This document shows, one piece after another, positions 33,945 through 42,980 of a stretch of DNA of 64,000 bases (position 1 is the first letter of the stretch; each line of letters opens with the position of its first letter). Source of the DNA: Variovorax sp. J22G73 (GTDB lineage: Bacteria; Pseudomonadota; Gammaproteobacteria; Burkholderiales; Burkholderiaceae_C). The position numbers and the translations under genes were made by a program. The stretch covers positions 149,069 to 213,068 of the forward strand of contig NZ_JASZYK010000012.1 in assembly GCF_030317035.1 (NCBI RefSeq), in the 5' to 3' direction. The notes under the pieces are model-generated. The model had not been told where the DNA came from. It was given only the letters and a program-made list of their open reading frames with translations, and ran no database searches.

Positions 33945-35201
33945 ATGACGATCTCCAACGCCTTCTACGCCCAGTCGGGTGGTGTCACCTCGGTCATCAA
34001 CGCCTCGGCCTGCGGCGTGATCGAGACGGTGCGCAAGCACCCCGAGCGCATCGGCAAGCTCTACGCAGGGCGCAACGGCATCATCGGCGCGCTGACCGAG
34101 GAGCTGATCGACACCGGCGCCGAATCGGCCGAGGCCATCGCGGCGCTGCGCAGCACGCCCTCGGGCGCCTTCGGCTCGTGCCGCTACAAGCTCAAGTCGC
34201 TGGAGAAGAACCGGCGCGAGTACGAGCGGCTCATCGAGGTGTTCAAGGCGCACGGCATCGGCTACTTCTTCTACAACGGCGGCGGCGACTCGGCCGACAC
34301 CTGCTTCAAGGTGAGCCAGCTGTCGCAGTCGATGGGCTATGCGCTGCAGGCCATCCACGTGCCCAAGACCATCGACAACGACCTGCCGCTGACCGACTGC
34401 TGCCCGGGCTTCGGCTCGGTCGCGAAGTACGTGGCGGTGTCCACCATCGAGGCCTCGTTCGACGTGCGCTCGATGGCGGCCACGTCGACCAAGGTGTTCG
34501 TGCTCGAGGTGATGGGCCGGCACGCAGGCTGGATCGCCGCGGCCGGCGGGCTCGCCGCCGACCAGGGCATTCCGGTGGTGGTGCTGTTCCCCGAGATCGA
34601 GTTCGACAAGGCCCGCTTCATCGCGCGCGTCGACGAACTGGTGAAGCAGCACGGCTACTGCTCGGTGGTGGTGTCCGAAGGCTGCCATCACCCCGAGGGC
34701 ACCTTCCTGGCCGAGCAGGGCACGCGCGACGCCTTCGGCCATGCGCAACTGGGCGGCGCGGCGCCGGTGGTGGCGCAGATGGTGAAGGACGCGCTGGGCC
34801 ACAAGTTTCACTGGGCGGTGGCCGACTACCTGCAGCGCGCGGCGCGCCACATCGCCTCGGCCACCGACGTGAAGCAGGCCTACGAGCTGGGGCAGCGCGC
34901 GGTCGAGCTGGCGCTGGAAGGCCGCAACGCGGTGATGCCGACCATCGAGCGCATCTCCGACGTGCCTTATGCCTACCGCCTGGGCAGCGCGCCGCTCGAA
35001 TCGGTCGCCAATGTCGAGAAGCCGATGCCGCGCGATTTCATTTCGGACGACGGCTACGGCATCACCGAGAAGTGCCGGCGCTACCTGCTGCCGCTGATCG
35101 AGGGCGAGGACTACCCGGCCTACAGCGGCGGGCTGCCGGTGTACGTGACGCTGAAGAACACGGTGGTGGCGAAGAAGCTGCCGGCGTTCGAGATCGCATG
35201 A
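33945..35201 (+). CDS. pfp: 6-phosphofructokinase, pyrophosphate-dependent type
   Basis: The 418-residue phosphofructokinase has YAQSGGVTSVIN, YNGGGDSADT (Asp115 in the position that prevents ATP binding in PPi enzymes), and the VPKTIDNDLPLTD catalytic loop with the lysine typical of PPi-PFK, then VMGRHAGWIAA. PPi-PFK runs reversibly, so it can serve glycolysis or gluconeogenesis. Comamonadaceae commonly lack ATP-PFK. The stop overlaps the next ATG by three bases. PPi use is inferred from the motifs. Confidence 0.9.
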   Translation: MTISNAFYAQSGGVTSVINASACGVIETVRKHPERIGKLYAGRNGIIGALTEELIDTGAESAEAIAALRSTPSGAFGSCRYKLKSLEKNRREYERLIEVFKAHGIGYFFYNGGGDSADTCFKVSQLSQSMGYALQAIHVPKTIDNDLPLTDCCPGFGSVAKYVAVSTIEASFDVRSMAATSTKVFVLEVMGRHAGWIAAAGGLAADQGIPVVVLFPEIEFDKARFIARVDELVKQHGYCSVVVSEGCHHPEGTFLAEQGTRDAFGHAQLGGAAPVVAQMVKDALGHKFHWAVADYLQRAARHIASATDVKQAYELGQRAVELALEGRNAVMPTIERISDVPYAYRLGSAPLESVANVEKPMPRDFISDDGYGITEKCRRYLLPLIEGEDYPAYSGGLPVYVTLKNTVVAKKLPAFEIA

Positions 35202-35458
35202 CGACCGCGGTGGCAGCCCCGGGGCTTATCGACGCCACGCGCTGCCCGCTGTGCGGCGAGCTGAACCGCTGCGCGATGGAGACCGAGCGCGAGACGGGCC
35301 AGCCACAGCCGCCGTGCTGGTGCATGCAGGCCGACTTCAGCAACGCCCCGCTCACCAACCTGCCGCAGGAGATGCGCGGGCTGGCTTGCATCTGCGCCCG
35401 CTGTGCCACAGGCGCCACGGGCTCCACACCCGCAAAGGGCGCAACAAGCGCGCCGTGA
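35198..35458 (+). CDS. Cysteine-rich CWC-family protein
   Basis: An 86-residue protein of the CWC type: CPLCGELNRCAME, PPCWCMQADFS, and CICARC near the end, giving eight or more cysteines able to bind zinc. The start overlaps the pfp stop (ATGA), so it is co-translated with pfp. Its function is unknown. Confidence 0.8.
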   Translation: MTTAVAAPGLIDATRCPLCGELNRCAMETERETGQPQPPCWCMQADFSNAPLTNLPQEMRGLACICARCATGATGSTPAKGATSAP

Positions 35459-35468
35459 GCCACGCCGG

Positions 35469-36893
35469 TCAGGACTGCGATTGAGTCTGTGACTGCGACG
35501 GTGCCAGCTCAGGCATCGCCGCGAGTTCGGGCATCGGCGCCAGTGGCGCAGCTTCGGCCGGCGCCGCATCGACAGGCTCGGCCACGGGCACGCCGATTTC
35601 GCTGGCCACCACCATCGTCGGCGCGCTGCCGGGGCGTTGCTCGGTGATCACGCGGTGGATGAACTGCAGCTTGCCCACCGCCGCGCGCGGCAGCACGAAT
35701 GGGTAGTAGTCGGGCTGGCCCATGCTGCGCGACAGCTCGTTGAGCACGTTGGTCAGCAGCACCCAGCCGTTGATGAAGTCCAGGAACTTGCCCGCGTCGG
35801 GGTGGTCCGGCTGCCACAGGTCGTCCAGCGTGAACAGGTCGCTGGTGAGTTCGACGTTGGTGGCGTCGACGCCGAAGCTCATCGCGGTGTCGGCCGTGTC
35901 GGCCATGTGCAGGTAGTGGGCCCAGGTCTCGGCCCAGTCCTCCCACGGGTGGGTGCTGGCGTAGCTGCTCACGTAGCGGTCGGCCCAGTCGGGCGGCGGG
36001 CCCTGTTCGTAGTGGGTCTGCAGCGCGGCGGCGTAGTCGGCGCGGTCGTCGCCGAAGAGCGCGCGGAAGTCGTCGATCCACGGCGTGGGCAGCACCAGCA
36101 GGTCCCAGTAGTAGTGGCCGATCTCGTGGCGGAAGTGGCCCAGCAGCGTGCGGTAGGGCTCGCGCATCTCGGCGCGGATGCGCTCGCGCACGGCGTCCTC
36201 GGCCTCCTCCGCGTTCAGCGTGATCACGCCGTCGTCGTGGCCCGTCATCACGTGCGGGGCGCCGGGCATGTTGCTCAAGAAGTCGAAGGCCAGGCCGTGC
36301 ACCGGGTCGGCATGGCGGCTCACCACCGGCAGGCCCAGCGCGAGCAGTTGCGAGATGAGCCGGCGCTTGGCCTGCTCCAGCTTGCCCCAGAACACGCCGT
36401 TGACCTCCTGCGACAGGTCGGGAATGGTACGCGTCACGCTGCACGCCAGGCAGTAGCCCGGCGCCAGGCCGTGCACGTCGGCGGGCAGCGCCTGGCCGTC
36501 GCGCGCGGCGGGCACCATCCAGCTGCAGGCCGCGGCGGTCATGAGGTTGGCGCAGCGCCGGTAGATGGGGCCTTGCGCGTCGCCGAACACGGTGAAGGTG
36601 TCGGGCGGCACGCCCTCGCCCTGCGCGGGCGCCAGCGGCATCACGCCGAGGCGGTCGGCCACATAGCCCAGCGGCGTCTGGCAGGCCAGGCACTGGCTGT
36701 TGCGCAGGAACACGGGGCGCCCGCACTGGCAGCGGTAGCTGCGGCTGAGCGTGGGGGCCGCGAGCTCGGCGGCGAGCGTGGGGACGGCTTCGGGGGTGCC
36801 GAGGTCTGGCGCAGCGCTTTGTGCACCACTCTGTGCAGTGCCTTGCGCGGCGTCTTGTGCCTGGGCGACTTGTTCGTTCACTGGGGAGTCCAT
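35469..36893 (-). CDS. Putative zinc-binding metallopeptidase
   Basis: The 474-residue protein has an N-terminal zinc ribbon (RCQCGRPVFLRNSQCLACQTPLG) written in pieces, and a gluzincin-like HEIGHYYWD motif. The downstream Glu (EDWAETWAHYLHMADT) completes the metal site. This is the pattern of the DUF2248 putative zinc-binding peptidase family; the substrate is unknown. The N- and C-termini are low-complexity (Gln/Ala/Ser runs, ending SQSQTQSQS). The ATG at 36893 precedes the ribbon. It converges with the CWC gene, leaving a gap of 10 bp. Confidence 0.82.
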   Translation of the reverse strand: MDSPVNEQVAQAQDAAQGTAQSGAQSAAPDLGTPEAVPTLAAELAAPTLSRSYRCQCGRPVFLRNSQCLACQTPLGYVADRLGVMPLAPAQGEGVPPDTFTVFGDAQGPIYRRCANLMTAAACSWMVPAARDGQALPADVHGLAPGYCLACSVTRTIPDLSQEVNGVFWGKLEQAKRRLISQLLALGLPVVSRHADPVHGLAFDFLSNMPGAPHVMTGHDDGVITLNAEEAEDAVRERIRAEMREPYRTLLGHFRHEIGHYYWDLLVLPTPWIDDFRALFGDDRADYAAALQTHYEQGPPPDWADRYVSSYASTHPWEDWAETWAHYLHMADTADTAMSFGVDATNVELTSDLFTLDDLWQPDHPDAGKFLDFINGWVLLTNVLNELSRSMGQPDYYPFVLPRAAVGKLQFIHRVITEQRPGSAPTMVVASEIGVPVAEPVDAAPAEAAPLAPMPELAAMPELAPSQSQTQSQS

Positions 36894-37029
36894 TTGTTGT
36901 ATCGGTCTTGGCGCGGAGGGTTGACGCGGAGGGGACAGCCGCTGCATTGTGCGATTCGACACCGCGTCCTCCGCCATGCAATCGCCGATATGCTTGTAGG
37001 ACGACGGACCTGAGACATTCCGCCGCCCC

Positions 37030-38550
37030 ATGACCTCCCCACGAACTCCCCAAGCCGCGACCACGCCGGCCCCGCCCTCCATCGGCACGCTGCGCGAACG
37101 CTATGGCGAGCGCTACCGCTGGTACCTGCTGCTGTCGGTCATGGTGGGGACGATGGCGTCGATCATGTCCTCGACCATCGTCAACGTGGCCATCCCCGGC
37201 ATGAGCCACCACTTCTCGCTCGGCCAGGAGCGCGCGCAGTGGGTGAGCTCGGGCTTCATGGTGGCGATGACGGTGTCGATGCTCACCACCCCCTGGCTGC
37301 TGTCGCGCTACGGCTACCGGCGCACCTATGTCGGCACCATGCTGTTGCTGCTGCTGGGCGGCATCGTGGGCGGGCTGGCCAACAACTTCTCGCTGGTGCT
37401 GCTCGCGCGCGTGGCCGAGGGGCTGGCGGCGGGCGTGGTGCAGCCCATACCGGCCATCATCATCCTGCGCGCCTTCGAGCCCCACGAGCAGGGGCGCGCG
37501 AGCGGCATCTTCGGCATGGGCGTGGTGCTGGCGCCGGCCATCGGGCCGAGCATCGGCGGGGTGCTGGTCGACCTGTTCGGCTGGCGCTCGATCTTCTTCA
37601 TGGTGGTGCCCTTCTGCCTGGCGTCGCTGTACCTGGCCTACAAGTTCGTGCCCAAGACGGCGCCGGGCGGCGTGGCCGCGGTGCGCGGCAGCGGGCTCGA
37701 CGCGCGCGGGCTGGCGCTGGGCACGGTGGGCACGCTGTGCCTGCTGAACGGGCTGGTGGCGCTGCGTGGCGATTCGCCGCTGCAAGCGGGCCTGCTGCTG
37801 GCGGGCGCGCTGGCGGCCTTCGGCGCGTTCGTGTGGTGGCAGCGCCGGCTCGCGGCCTCGGGCGGCACGCCGCTGATGAACCTGGCGCTGTTCCAGTACC
37901 GGCAGTTCGCCATGGGCAGCGTGGTGGCCTTCATCTATGGGACGGCGCTGTTCGGCTCCACCTACCTGCTGCCGGTGTACATGCAGGTGGGGCTGCAGCT
38001 GTCGGCCTCGCACGTGGGCACCATCCTGCTGCCGGCGGGCTTCGTGCTGGCGATCACCATCGCGGGCGTGGGCCGGCTGGCCGACCGGCACCCGACGTGG
38101 CTGCTGGTGACCATCGGCCTGGCGCTGCTGGCGGCCTCCTTCGCGCTGATGATGGTGCTGCGCCTGGACAGCGCGCTGTGGCTGCTGGTGGCCTTCGCGA
38201 TCATCGGGCGCATCGGGCTCGGCTTCATCCTGCCGTCGCTCAACCTGGGCTCGATGCGGCCGCTGGCCAAGCCGCTGATTCCGCAGGGCGCGAGCGCCAT
38301 CAACTTCGTGCGCATGCTGGGCGGCGCGGCCGGCGTGAGCCTGTGCGCCATCGTGCTCGAGTGGCGGCTGGCCGCGCACGGCGATTCGCTGGCCAACCCC
38401 ATGACCAGCCCGGCCCGGCTGGCCGCCTTCGACGAGGTGTTCGCGATGCTGGCGGGGCTGTGCGCGCTGGCCATCTGCGCGGCGTGGCAGCTGCGCACGC
38501 GGCCCTCCGAACTCGGCAAGGCCGAAGCGCCGGTGCGCAACACGGGGTAA
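37030..38550 (+). CDS. DHA2-family MFS drug/metabolite exporter (EmrB/QacA type)
   Basis: The 506-residue protein has about 14 helices. The opening STIVNVAIPGMSHHF with AQWVSSGFMV and motif C in helix 5 (GMGVVLAPAIGPSIGG) mark the DHA2 drug:proton antiporters. No EmrA-type membrane-fusion partner is adjacent, so export may end in the periplasm or use a distant partner. It diverges from the peptidase gene across 136 bp. The substrate is not deducible. Confidence 0.87.
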   Translation: MTSPRTPQAATTPAPPSIGTLRERYGERYRWYLLLSVMVGTMASIMSSTIVNVAIPGMSHHFSLGQERAQWVSSGFMVAMTVSMLTTPWLLSRYGYRRTYVGTMLLLLLGGIVGGLANNFSLVLLARVAEGLAAGVVQPIPAIIILRAFEPHEQGRASGIFGMGVVLAPAIGPSIGGVLVDLFGWRSIFFMVVPFCLASLYLAYKFVPKTAPGGVAAVRGSGLDARGLALGTVGTLCLLNGLVALRGDSPLQAGLLLAGALAAFGAFVWWQRRLAASGGTPLMNLALFQYRQFAMGSVVAFIYGTALFGSTYLLPVYMQVGLQLSASHVGTILLPAGFVLAITIAGVGRLADRHPTWLLVTIGLALLAASFALMMVLRLDSALWLLVAFAIIGRIGLGFILPSLNLGSMRPLAKPLIPQGASAINFVRMLGGAAGVSLCAIVLEWRLAAHGDSLANPMTSPARLAAFDEVFAMLAGLCALAICAAWQLRTRPSELGKAEAPVRNTG

Positions 38551-38632
38551 ACCCCGGCGGCGGAAGCGGGGACTTTCGCATTCAATTGTTATCAGTTGTA
38601 TCCATCTGGTCCAGATAGCAATCGGGTTCCCC

Positions 38633-39787
38633 ATGCACCGCAGAAACTTCATCGCCGCCACGGCCACGGCCGCGGCCGTGGCCGGCCTTGGCCCGCTCGC
38701 TCCGCTCTCCTGTGCCCTGGCGGCGGAGAACGGCGTTACCGACACCGAGATCGTGCTTGGCCACACCGGCATCCTGAGCGGCCCGCTGGGCGCGCCCATC
38801 AAGGTGGTGATGGCCGGCGCGGGGCTGGCCTTCGACGCGGTCAACGCGCAGGGCGGGCTCTCGGGCCGCAAGATCAGGCTGGTGTCGCTCGACGACGAAC
38901 TGGTGCCCGAGAAGGCCGTGGCCAACTACGAGAAGCTGCTGGGCGAGCACCGCGCCTTCGCCTTCTTCGGCTGCGTGGGCTCCGGCACCACGGCGGCCGC
39001 CGCCAAGGTGCTCAACCAGAGCGGCGCCCCCATGGTGGGCGGCTATGCGGTGTCCGACTCGGCGCGCGAGAAGGTCGCGGGTTCGGGCTACTTCGTGCGC
39101 GCCACCTTCGCGCGCGAGGCGCAGGCGCTGGTGCAGCACCTGACGACCATCGGCGTGTCGCGCATCGGCGTGGCGTACCTCGACAACCCGGGCGGCGCCG
39201 AAGTGGCCCGGCTGGTGGAGGCGGCGCTGGCCACGCTGCAGCTCAAGCCCGCGGTGGCCGTGCCCGTGAAGGGCGACGGCTCGACCAACGAGGCGGCCGG
39301 CAAGGCGCTGGCCGACAGCAAGGCGCAGGCCGTTGTCATGTACCTGGGCGGCGGCATCGGCGGCGAGGTGATGAAGAGCGCCTGGACCGCCGGCGGGCGC
39401 CAGATGTTCTACGGCATGTCGATCGTGCCGGGCGACGTCACCGCCAGGCTGGTGGGCGAGAAGACCAGCGGGCTGGCCATCTCGCAGATCGTGCCGTACC
39501 CGTGGAGCGAGGTCGACGCCGGCACCCGGGAATACCGGCAGCTGGCCGAGCGCGCCAAGGTCGACATCGGCTACCTGAGCTACGAGGGCTACGTGAACGC
39601 GATGGTGATGGTCGAGGCGCTGCGCCGCACGGGGCGCGACCTCACGCGCGCCAAGCTGCACGCCACGCTGAAGAGCATGAAGCTGCGCGTGAGCAACATG
39701 GAAGTCGACTTCACCGGCGCCAGCAACACGGGCTCGCGCTTCATCGAGATGGTGCGGGTGACAAAGGAAGGCAAGTTCCTGCGCTGA
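38633..39787 (+). CDS. ABC-transporter solute receptor, branched-chain-amino-acid type
   Basis: A 384-residue periplasmic-binding protein of the LivK/Peripla_BP_6 family with a Tat-like leader (MHRRNFIAATATAAA). Typical motifs include ILSGPLGAPIKVV, GCVGSGTTAAAAKVL and VNAMVMVEALRRTGRDLT. No permease or ATPase genes lie near it, so it is an orphan receptor or feeds a shared Liv system. The upstream 82 bp carry no clear regulator site. Confidence 0.88.
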   Translation: MHRRNFIAATATAAAVAGLGPLAPLSCALAAENGVTDTEIVLGHTGILSGPLGAPIKVVMAGAGLAFDAVNAQGGLSGRKIRLVSLDDELVPEKAVANYEKLLGEHRAFAFFGCVGSGTTAAAAKVLNQSGAPMVGGYAVSDSAREKVAGSGYFVRATFAREAQALVQHLTTIGVSRIGVAYLDNPGGAEVARLVEAALATLQLKPAVAVPVKGDGSTNEAAGKALADSKAQAVVMYLGGGIGGEVMKSAWTAGGRQMFYGMSIVPGDVTARLVGEKTSGLAISQIVPYPWSEVDAGTREYRQLAERAKVDIGYLSYEGYVNAMVMVEALRRTGRDLTRAKLHATLKSMKLRVSNMEVDFTGASNTGSRFIEMVRVTKEGKFLR

Positions 39788-39860
39788 TGCGACGCACCGG
39801 CACCGCGGAAGAACCCGCGTCGGCGCCGGGGGCCGCGCGAATCGGGGTCTAATCGCTGGC

Positions 39861-40628
39861 ATGTGTCAATTGCTAGGGATGAACTGCAACACGCCGACCG
39901 ACGTGACCTTCAGCTTCACGGGGTTCGCGCAGCGCGGCGGCCGCACCGACCACCATGCGGACGGCTGGGGCATCGCGTTCTTCGAGGACCGCGGGCTGCG
40001 CCACTTCGTCGACCACCAGCCCGCGTGCGAATCGCCGGTGGCGGAGCTCATTCGGCGCTACCCCATCCAGAGCCGCAACGTCATCGCGCACATCCGCAAG
40101 GCGACGCAGGGCGAGGTCAACCTGCAGAACTGCCACCCCTTCGTGCGCGAGCTGTGGGGGCGCTACTGGGTGTTTGCCCACAACGGCGACCTGAAGGACT
40201 TTCGCCCGCGCCTGCACGGCAACTTCCACCCGGTGGGCAACACCGACAGCGAGCACGCCTTCTGCTGGCTGATGCAGGAGCTGGCCAAGTCGCACGCCGG
40301 CGTGCCGAGCATCGAGGAGCTGACGCTCACGCTGCGCGAACTGGCGCCGCAGCTGGCGAGCCACGGCACCTTCAACTTCATGCTGTCCAACGGGCAGGCG
40401 CTGTGGGCGCATGCGTCGACCAACCTCTGGTACGTGGAGCGCCGGCACCCGTTCGTGACGGCGCAGCTGTCGGACGAAGACCTGGCCATCGATTTCTCGG
40501 AGCACACCACGCCCACCGACCGCGTGGCCGTGGTGGTGACGGCGCCGCTCACCACCAACGAGACGTGGACGCAGTTCGCACCGGGCGAGCTGCATGTGTT
40601 CGTGGACGGGCAGTTGTCAGGCGTCTGA
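39861..40628 (+). CDS. Class II glutamine amidotransferase (YafJ type)
   Basis: The 255-residue protein begins MCQLLGMN, so Cys2 becomes the N-terminal nucleophile after Met removal, as in Ntn-hydrolase amidotransferases. HHADGWGIAFFED, IAHIRKATQGEVNLQNCHPF and VFAHNGDL fit the family. YafJ-like proteins are free-standing glutaminase domains with an uncertain acceptor; some relatives act as ergothioneine EgtC or carnosine-like hydrolases. It is monocistronic. Confidence 0.86.
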   Translation: MCQLLGMNCNTPTDVTFSFTGFAQRGGRTDHHADGWGIAFFEDRGLRHFVDHQPACESPVAELIRRYPIQSRNVIAHIRKATQGEVNLQNCHPFVRELWGRYWVFAHNGDLKDFRPRLHGNFHPVGNTDSEHAFCWLMQELAKSHAGVPSIEELTLTLRELAPQLASHGTFNFMLSNGQALWAHASTNLWYVERRHPFVTAQLSDEDLAIDFSEHTTPTDRVAVVVTAPLTTNETWTQFAPGELHVFVDGQLSGV

Positions 40629-40713
40629 TTGCAGACCGATGTGCGGTCTTTTGACTGACACATTTTCGCAACAGTGCAAGAAAGTATCGGTGGCGATGGG
40701 CAAGTGCGTGAAC

Positions 40714-40730
40714 AATAACGGTTCTCATTT
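40714..40730 (+). promoter_or_regulatory. Fur-box-like site before the TonB receptor
   Basis: AATAACGGTTCTCATTT contains the TTCTCATT half-site of the Fur consensus and a weaker mirrored AATAAC half. It lies 21-37 bp before the receptor ATG, where Fur would block transcription under iron sufficiency. The match is partial. Confidence 0.5.
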
Positions 40731-40750
40731 GCAATCTTTCGGACCGTCCC

Positions 40751-42973
40751 ATGCCCGCTCCCCACTTCTACCTTCGCCCGACCGTGGTCGCAACGCTGCT
40801 CGCGCTCAACGCCGTGGCAGCCCTGGCCCAGACCACCGCGGCCGAGCCGGCTGCCGGAGCGGCGTCCAGCGGCACCCTTTCCACCGTGAACGTGGAAGCC
40901 AGCGCCGACGCCTCGGCCGAAGGCCTGACCAAGCCGTATGCCGGCGGCCAGGTGGCGCGCGGCGGGCGGGTCGGCATCCTGGGCAACCAGGACATGATGA
41001 GCACGCCGTTTTCGAGCACCAACTACACCAACGAGCTCATCCAGGACCAGCAGGCCAAGAGCGTGGCCGACGTGCTGCTGAACGACCCGTCGGTGCGCCA
41101 GGCGCGCGGCTTCGGCAACTTCCAGGAGCTGTACGTGGTGCGCGGCTTCCCCGTGTACTCGGACGACGTTTCCTACAACGGCCTGTACGGCATGCTGCCG
41201 CGCCAGTACATCGCCTCTGAATTCTTCGAGCGCGTGGAAGTGTTCCGCGGCGCCAACACCTTCCTGAACGGCGCGGCCCCAGGCGGCAGCGGCATCGGCG
41301 GCGCGATCAACCTGCTGCCCAAGCGCGCGCCCAACGAACCGCTCACCCGCGTGGGCTTCGGCGTGCAGACCGGCGGCCAGGGCTTCGTCAACCTCGACCT
41401 GGCACGCCGCTTCGGCCCCGACGACAGCCTGGGCATCCGCGTGAACGCGGTGCGCCGCGAAGGCGGCACGGGCATCAAGAACGAGAGCCAGCAGCTCAGC
41501 GCCTTCGGCGTGGGCCTCGACTGGCACAACCGCAACGTGCGCCTGTCGGCCGACTTCGGCTATCAGGACTTCGACCTGAAGGACGGCCGCCCCAGCGTCA
41601 CGCCGTCGTCGACGCTGCCGATCCCGCGCGCGCCCGACGCCCGCACCAACTTCGCCCAGCCCTGGACCTACTCCAAGGAAAAGGACAAGTTCGCCACCTT
41701 CCGCGGCGAGGTCGACATCACCGACAACATCACGGCCTGGGCCGCCGGCGGCGTGCGCCGCAGCGACGAGGACAACGTGCTGTCGAACCCCACGCTCACC
41801 AGCGCGTTCGGCGACACCAGCAACACGCGCTTCAGCAACACCCGCAAGGACCGCATCGGCACGGCCGAGATCGGCGTGCGCGGCAACTTCACCACCGGCC
41901 CGGTGAAGCACACCCTGGTGGCATCGGCCGCCAAGTACAGCAACGACCGCGACAACGCCTACGCCATCTCGGCAAGCAGCGTGCGCAACAACATCTACAC
42001 GCCGTACGCCTCGCCCTACCCGATCGCCAACGGCGCCGGCGGCTTCGTCGGCAACACGCTCGCGGACCCGCGCCTGACCGACAAGATCGACACCTCAAGC
42101 GTGGCCATTGCCGACACCATGTCGTTCATGGACGACCGCCTGCTGGTCACGCTCGGCGCGCGCCGCCAGACCATCGAGCAGACCAGCTTCGCGTACACCA
42201 CGCTCAAGCAGACCAGCACCTACGACAAGAGCAAGACCACGCCGGTGGCGGGCGTCGTGTTCAAGATCACGCCCACGGTGTCGGCCTATGCCAACTACAT
42301 CGAAGGCCTGGTCAAGGGCAACGTGGCGCCCGGCACGGTGAACAACCGCCCGGTGACCAACAGCGGCGAAATCTTCGCGCCGTACCAGGCCAAGCAGAAG
42401 GAAGTCGGCGTCAAGTACGACGGCGGCACGCTCGGCGCCAGCGCCGCGTTCTTCACCACCGACCAGCCCACCTACGCCTACTCGGGCCAGACCTACGGCC
42501 TGTACGGCAAGCAGCGCAACCAGGGCCTGGAGTTCTCGGTGTTCGGCCAACCCGCCAAGGGCCTGCGCCTGCTCGGCGGCCTGACGCTGATCGACGCCAA
42601 GCAGAAGCAGACGCAAGGCGGCGCCACCGACGGCCTGACCGCCATCGGCGTGGCCAAGCAGCAAGCCAACCTGGGCGCCGAGTGGGACGTGCCCGGCCTG
42701 CGCAACGTGGCGCTCAACGCCCGCGTGCTCTACACCTCCAAGCAGTACGCCAACGCGACCAACACGCAGTCGGTTCCCTCGTGGACGCGCGTGGACATCG
42801 GCGCGCGCTACCTGGTCGACCTGGGCAACGGCCGCGCGCTCACGCTGCGCGCGCGCATCGACAACCTGTTCAACAAGTCGTACTGGGCGTCGGTGGGCGG
42901 CACGCAAGGCTCCAACTACCTGGTGCTGGGCGCACCGCGGACCTTCGCAGTGAGCGGCACCATCGACTTCTGA
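40751..42973 (+). CDS. TonB-dependent siderophore receptor
   Basis: The 740-residue outer-membrane protein has a signal peptide ending VAALAQ. The plug domain (VADVLLNDPSVRQARG, YVVRGFPVYSDDV, VEVFRGANTFLNG, GIGGAINLLPKR) matches the siderophore TonB receptor class. A 22-strand barrel follows, ending in VSGTIDF with the C-terminal Phe. The preceding Fur-like box and following PepSY gene support iron uptake. The ligand is unknown. Confidence 0.93.
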   Translation: MPAPHFYLRPTVVATLLALNAVAALAQTTAAEPAAGAASSGTLSTVNVEASADASAEGLTKPYAGGQVARGGRVGILGNQDMMSTPFSSTNYTNELIQDQQAKSVADVLLNDPSVRQARGFGNFQELYVVRGFPVYSDDVSYNGLYGMLPRQYIASEFFERVEVFRGANTFLNGAAPGGSGIGGAINLLPKRAPNEPLTRVGFGVQTGGQGFVNLDLARRFGPDDSLGIRVNAVRREGGTGIKNESQQLSAFGVGLDWHNRNVRLSADFGYQDFDLKDGRPSVTPSSTLPIPRAPDARTNFAQPWTYSKEKDKFATFRGEVDITDNITAWAAGGVRRSDEDNVLSNPTLTSAFGDTSNTRFSNTRKDRIGTAEIGVRGNFTTGPVKHTLVASAAKYSNDRDNAYAISASSVRNNIYTPYASPYPIANGAGGFVGNTLADPRLTDKIDTSSVAIADTMSFMDDRLLVTLGARRQTIEQTSFAYTTLKQTSTYDKSKTTPVAGVVFKITPTVSAYANYIEGLVKGNVAPGTVNNRPVTNSGEIFAPYQAKQKEVGVKYDGGTLGASAAFFTTDQPTYAYSGQTYGLYGKQRNQGLEFSVFGQPAKGLRLLGGLTLIDAKQKQTQGGATDGLTAIGVAKQQANLGAEWDVPGLRNVALNARVLYTSKQYANATNTQSVPSWTRVDIGARYLVDLGNGRALTLRARIDNLFNKSYWASVGGTQGSNYLVLGAPRTFAVSGTIDF

Positions 42974-42980
42974 TCTCGCC

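Noticed and set aside
38551..38632. TATC/GATA near-symmetry before the orphan ABC receptor gene as an operator
   Set aside because: The half-sites are short, asymmetric in spacing and not repeated.
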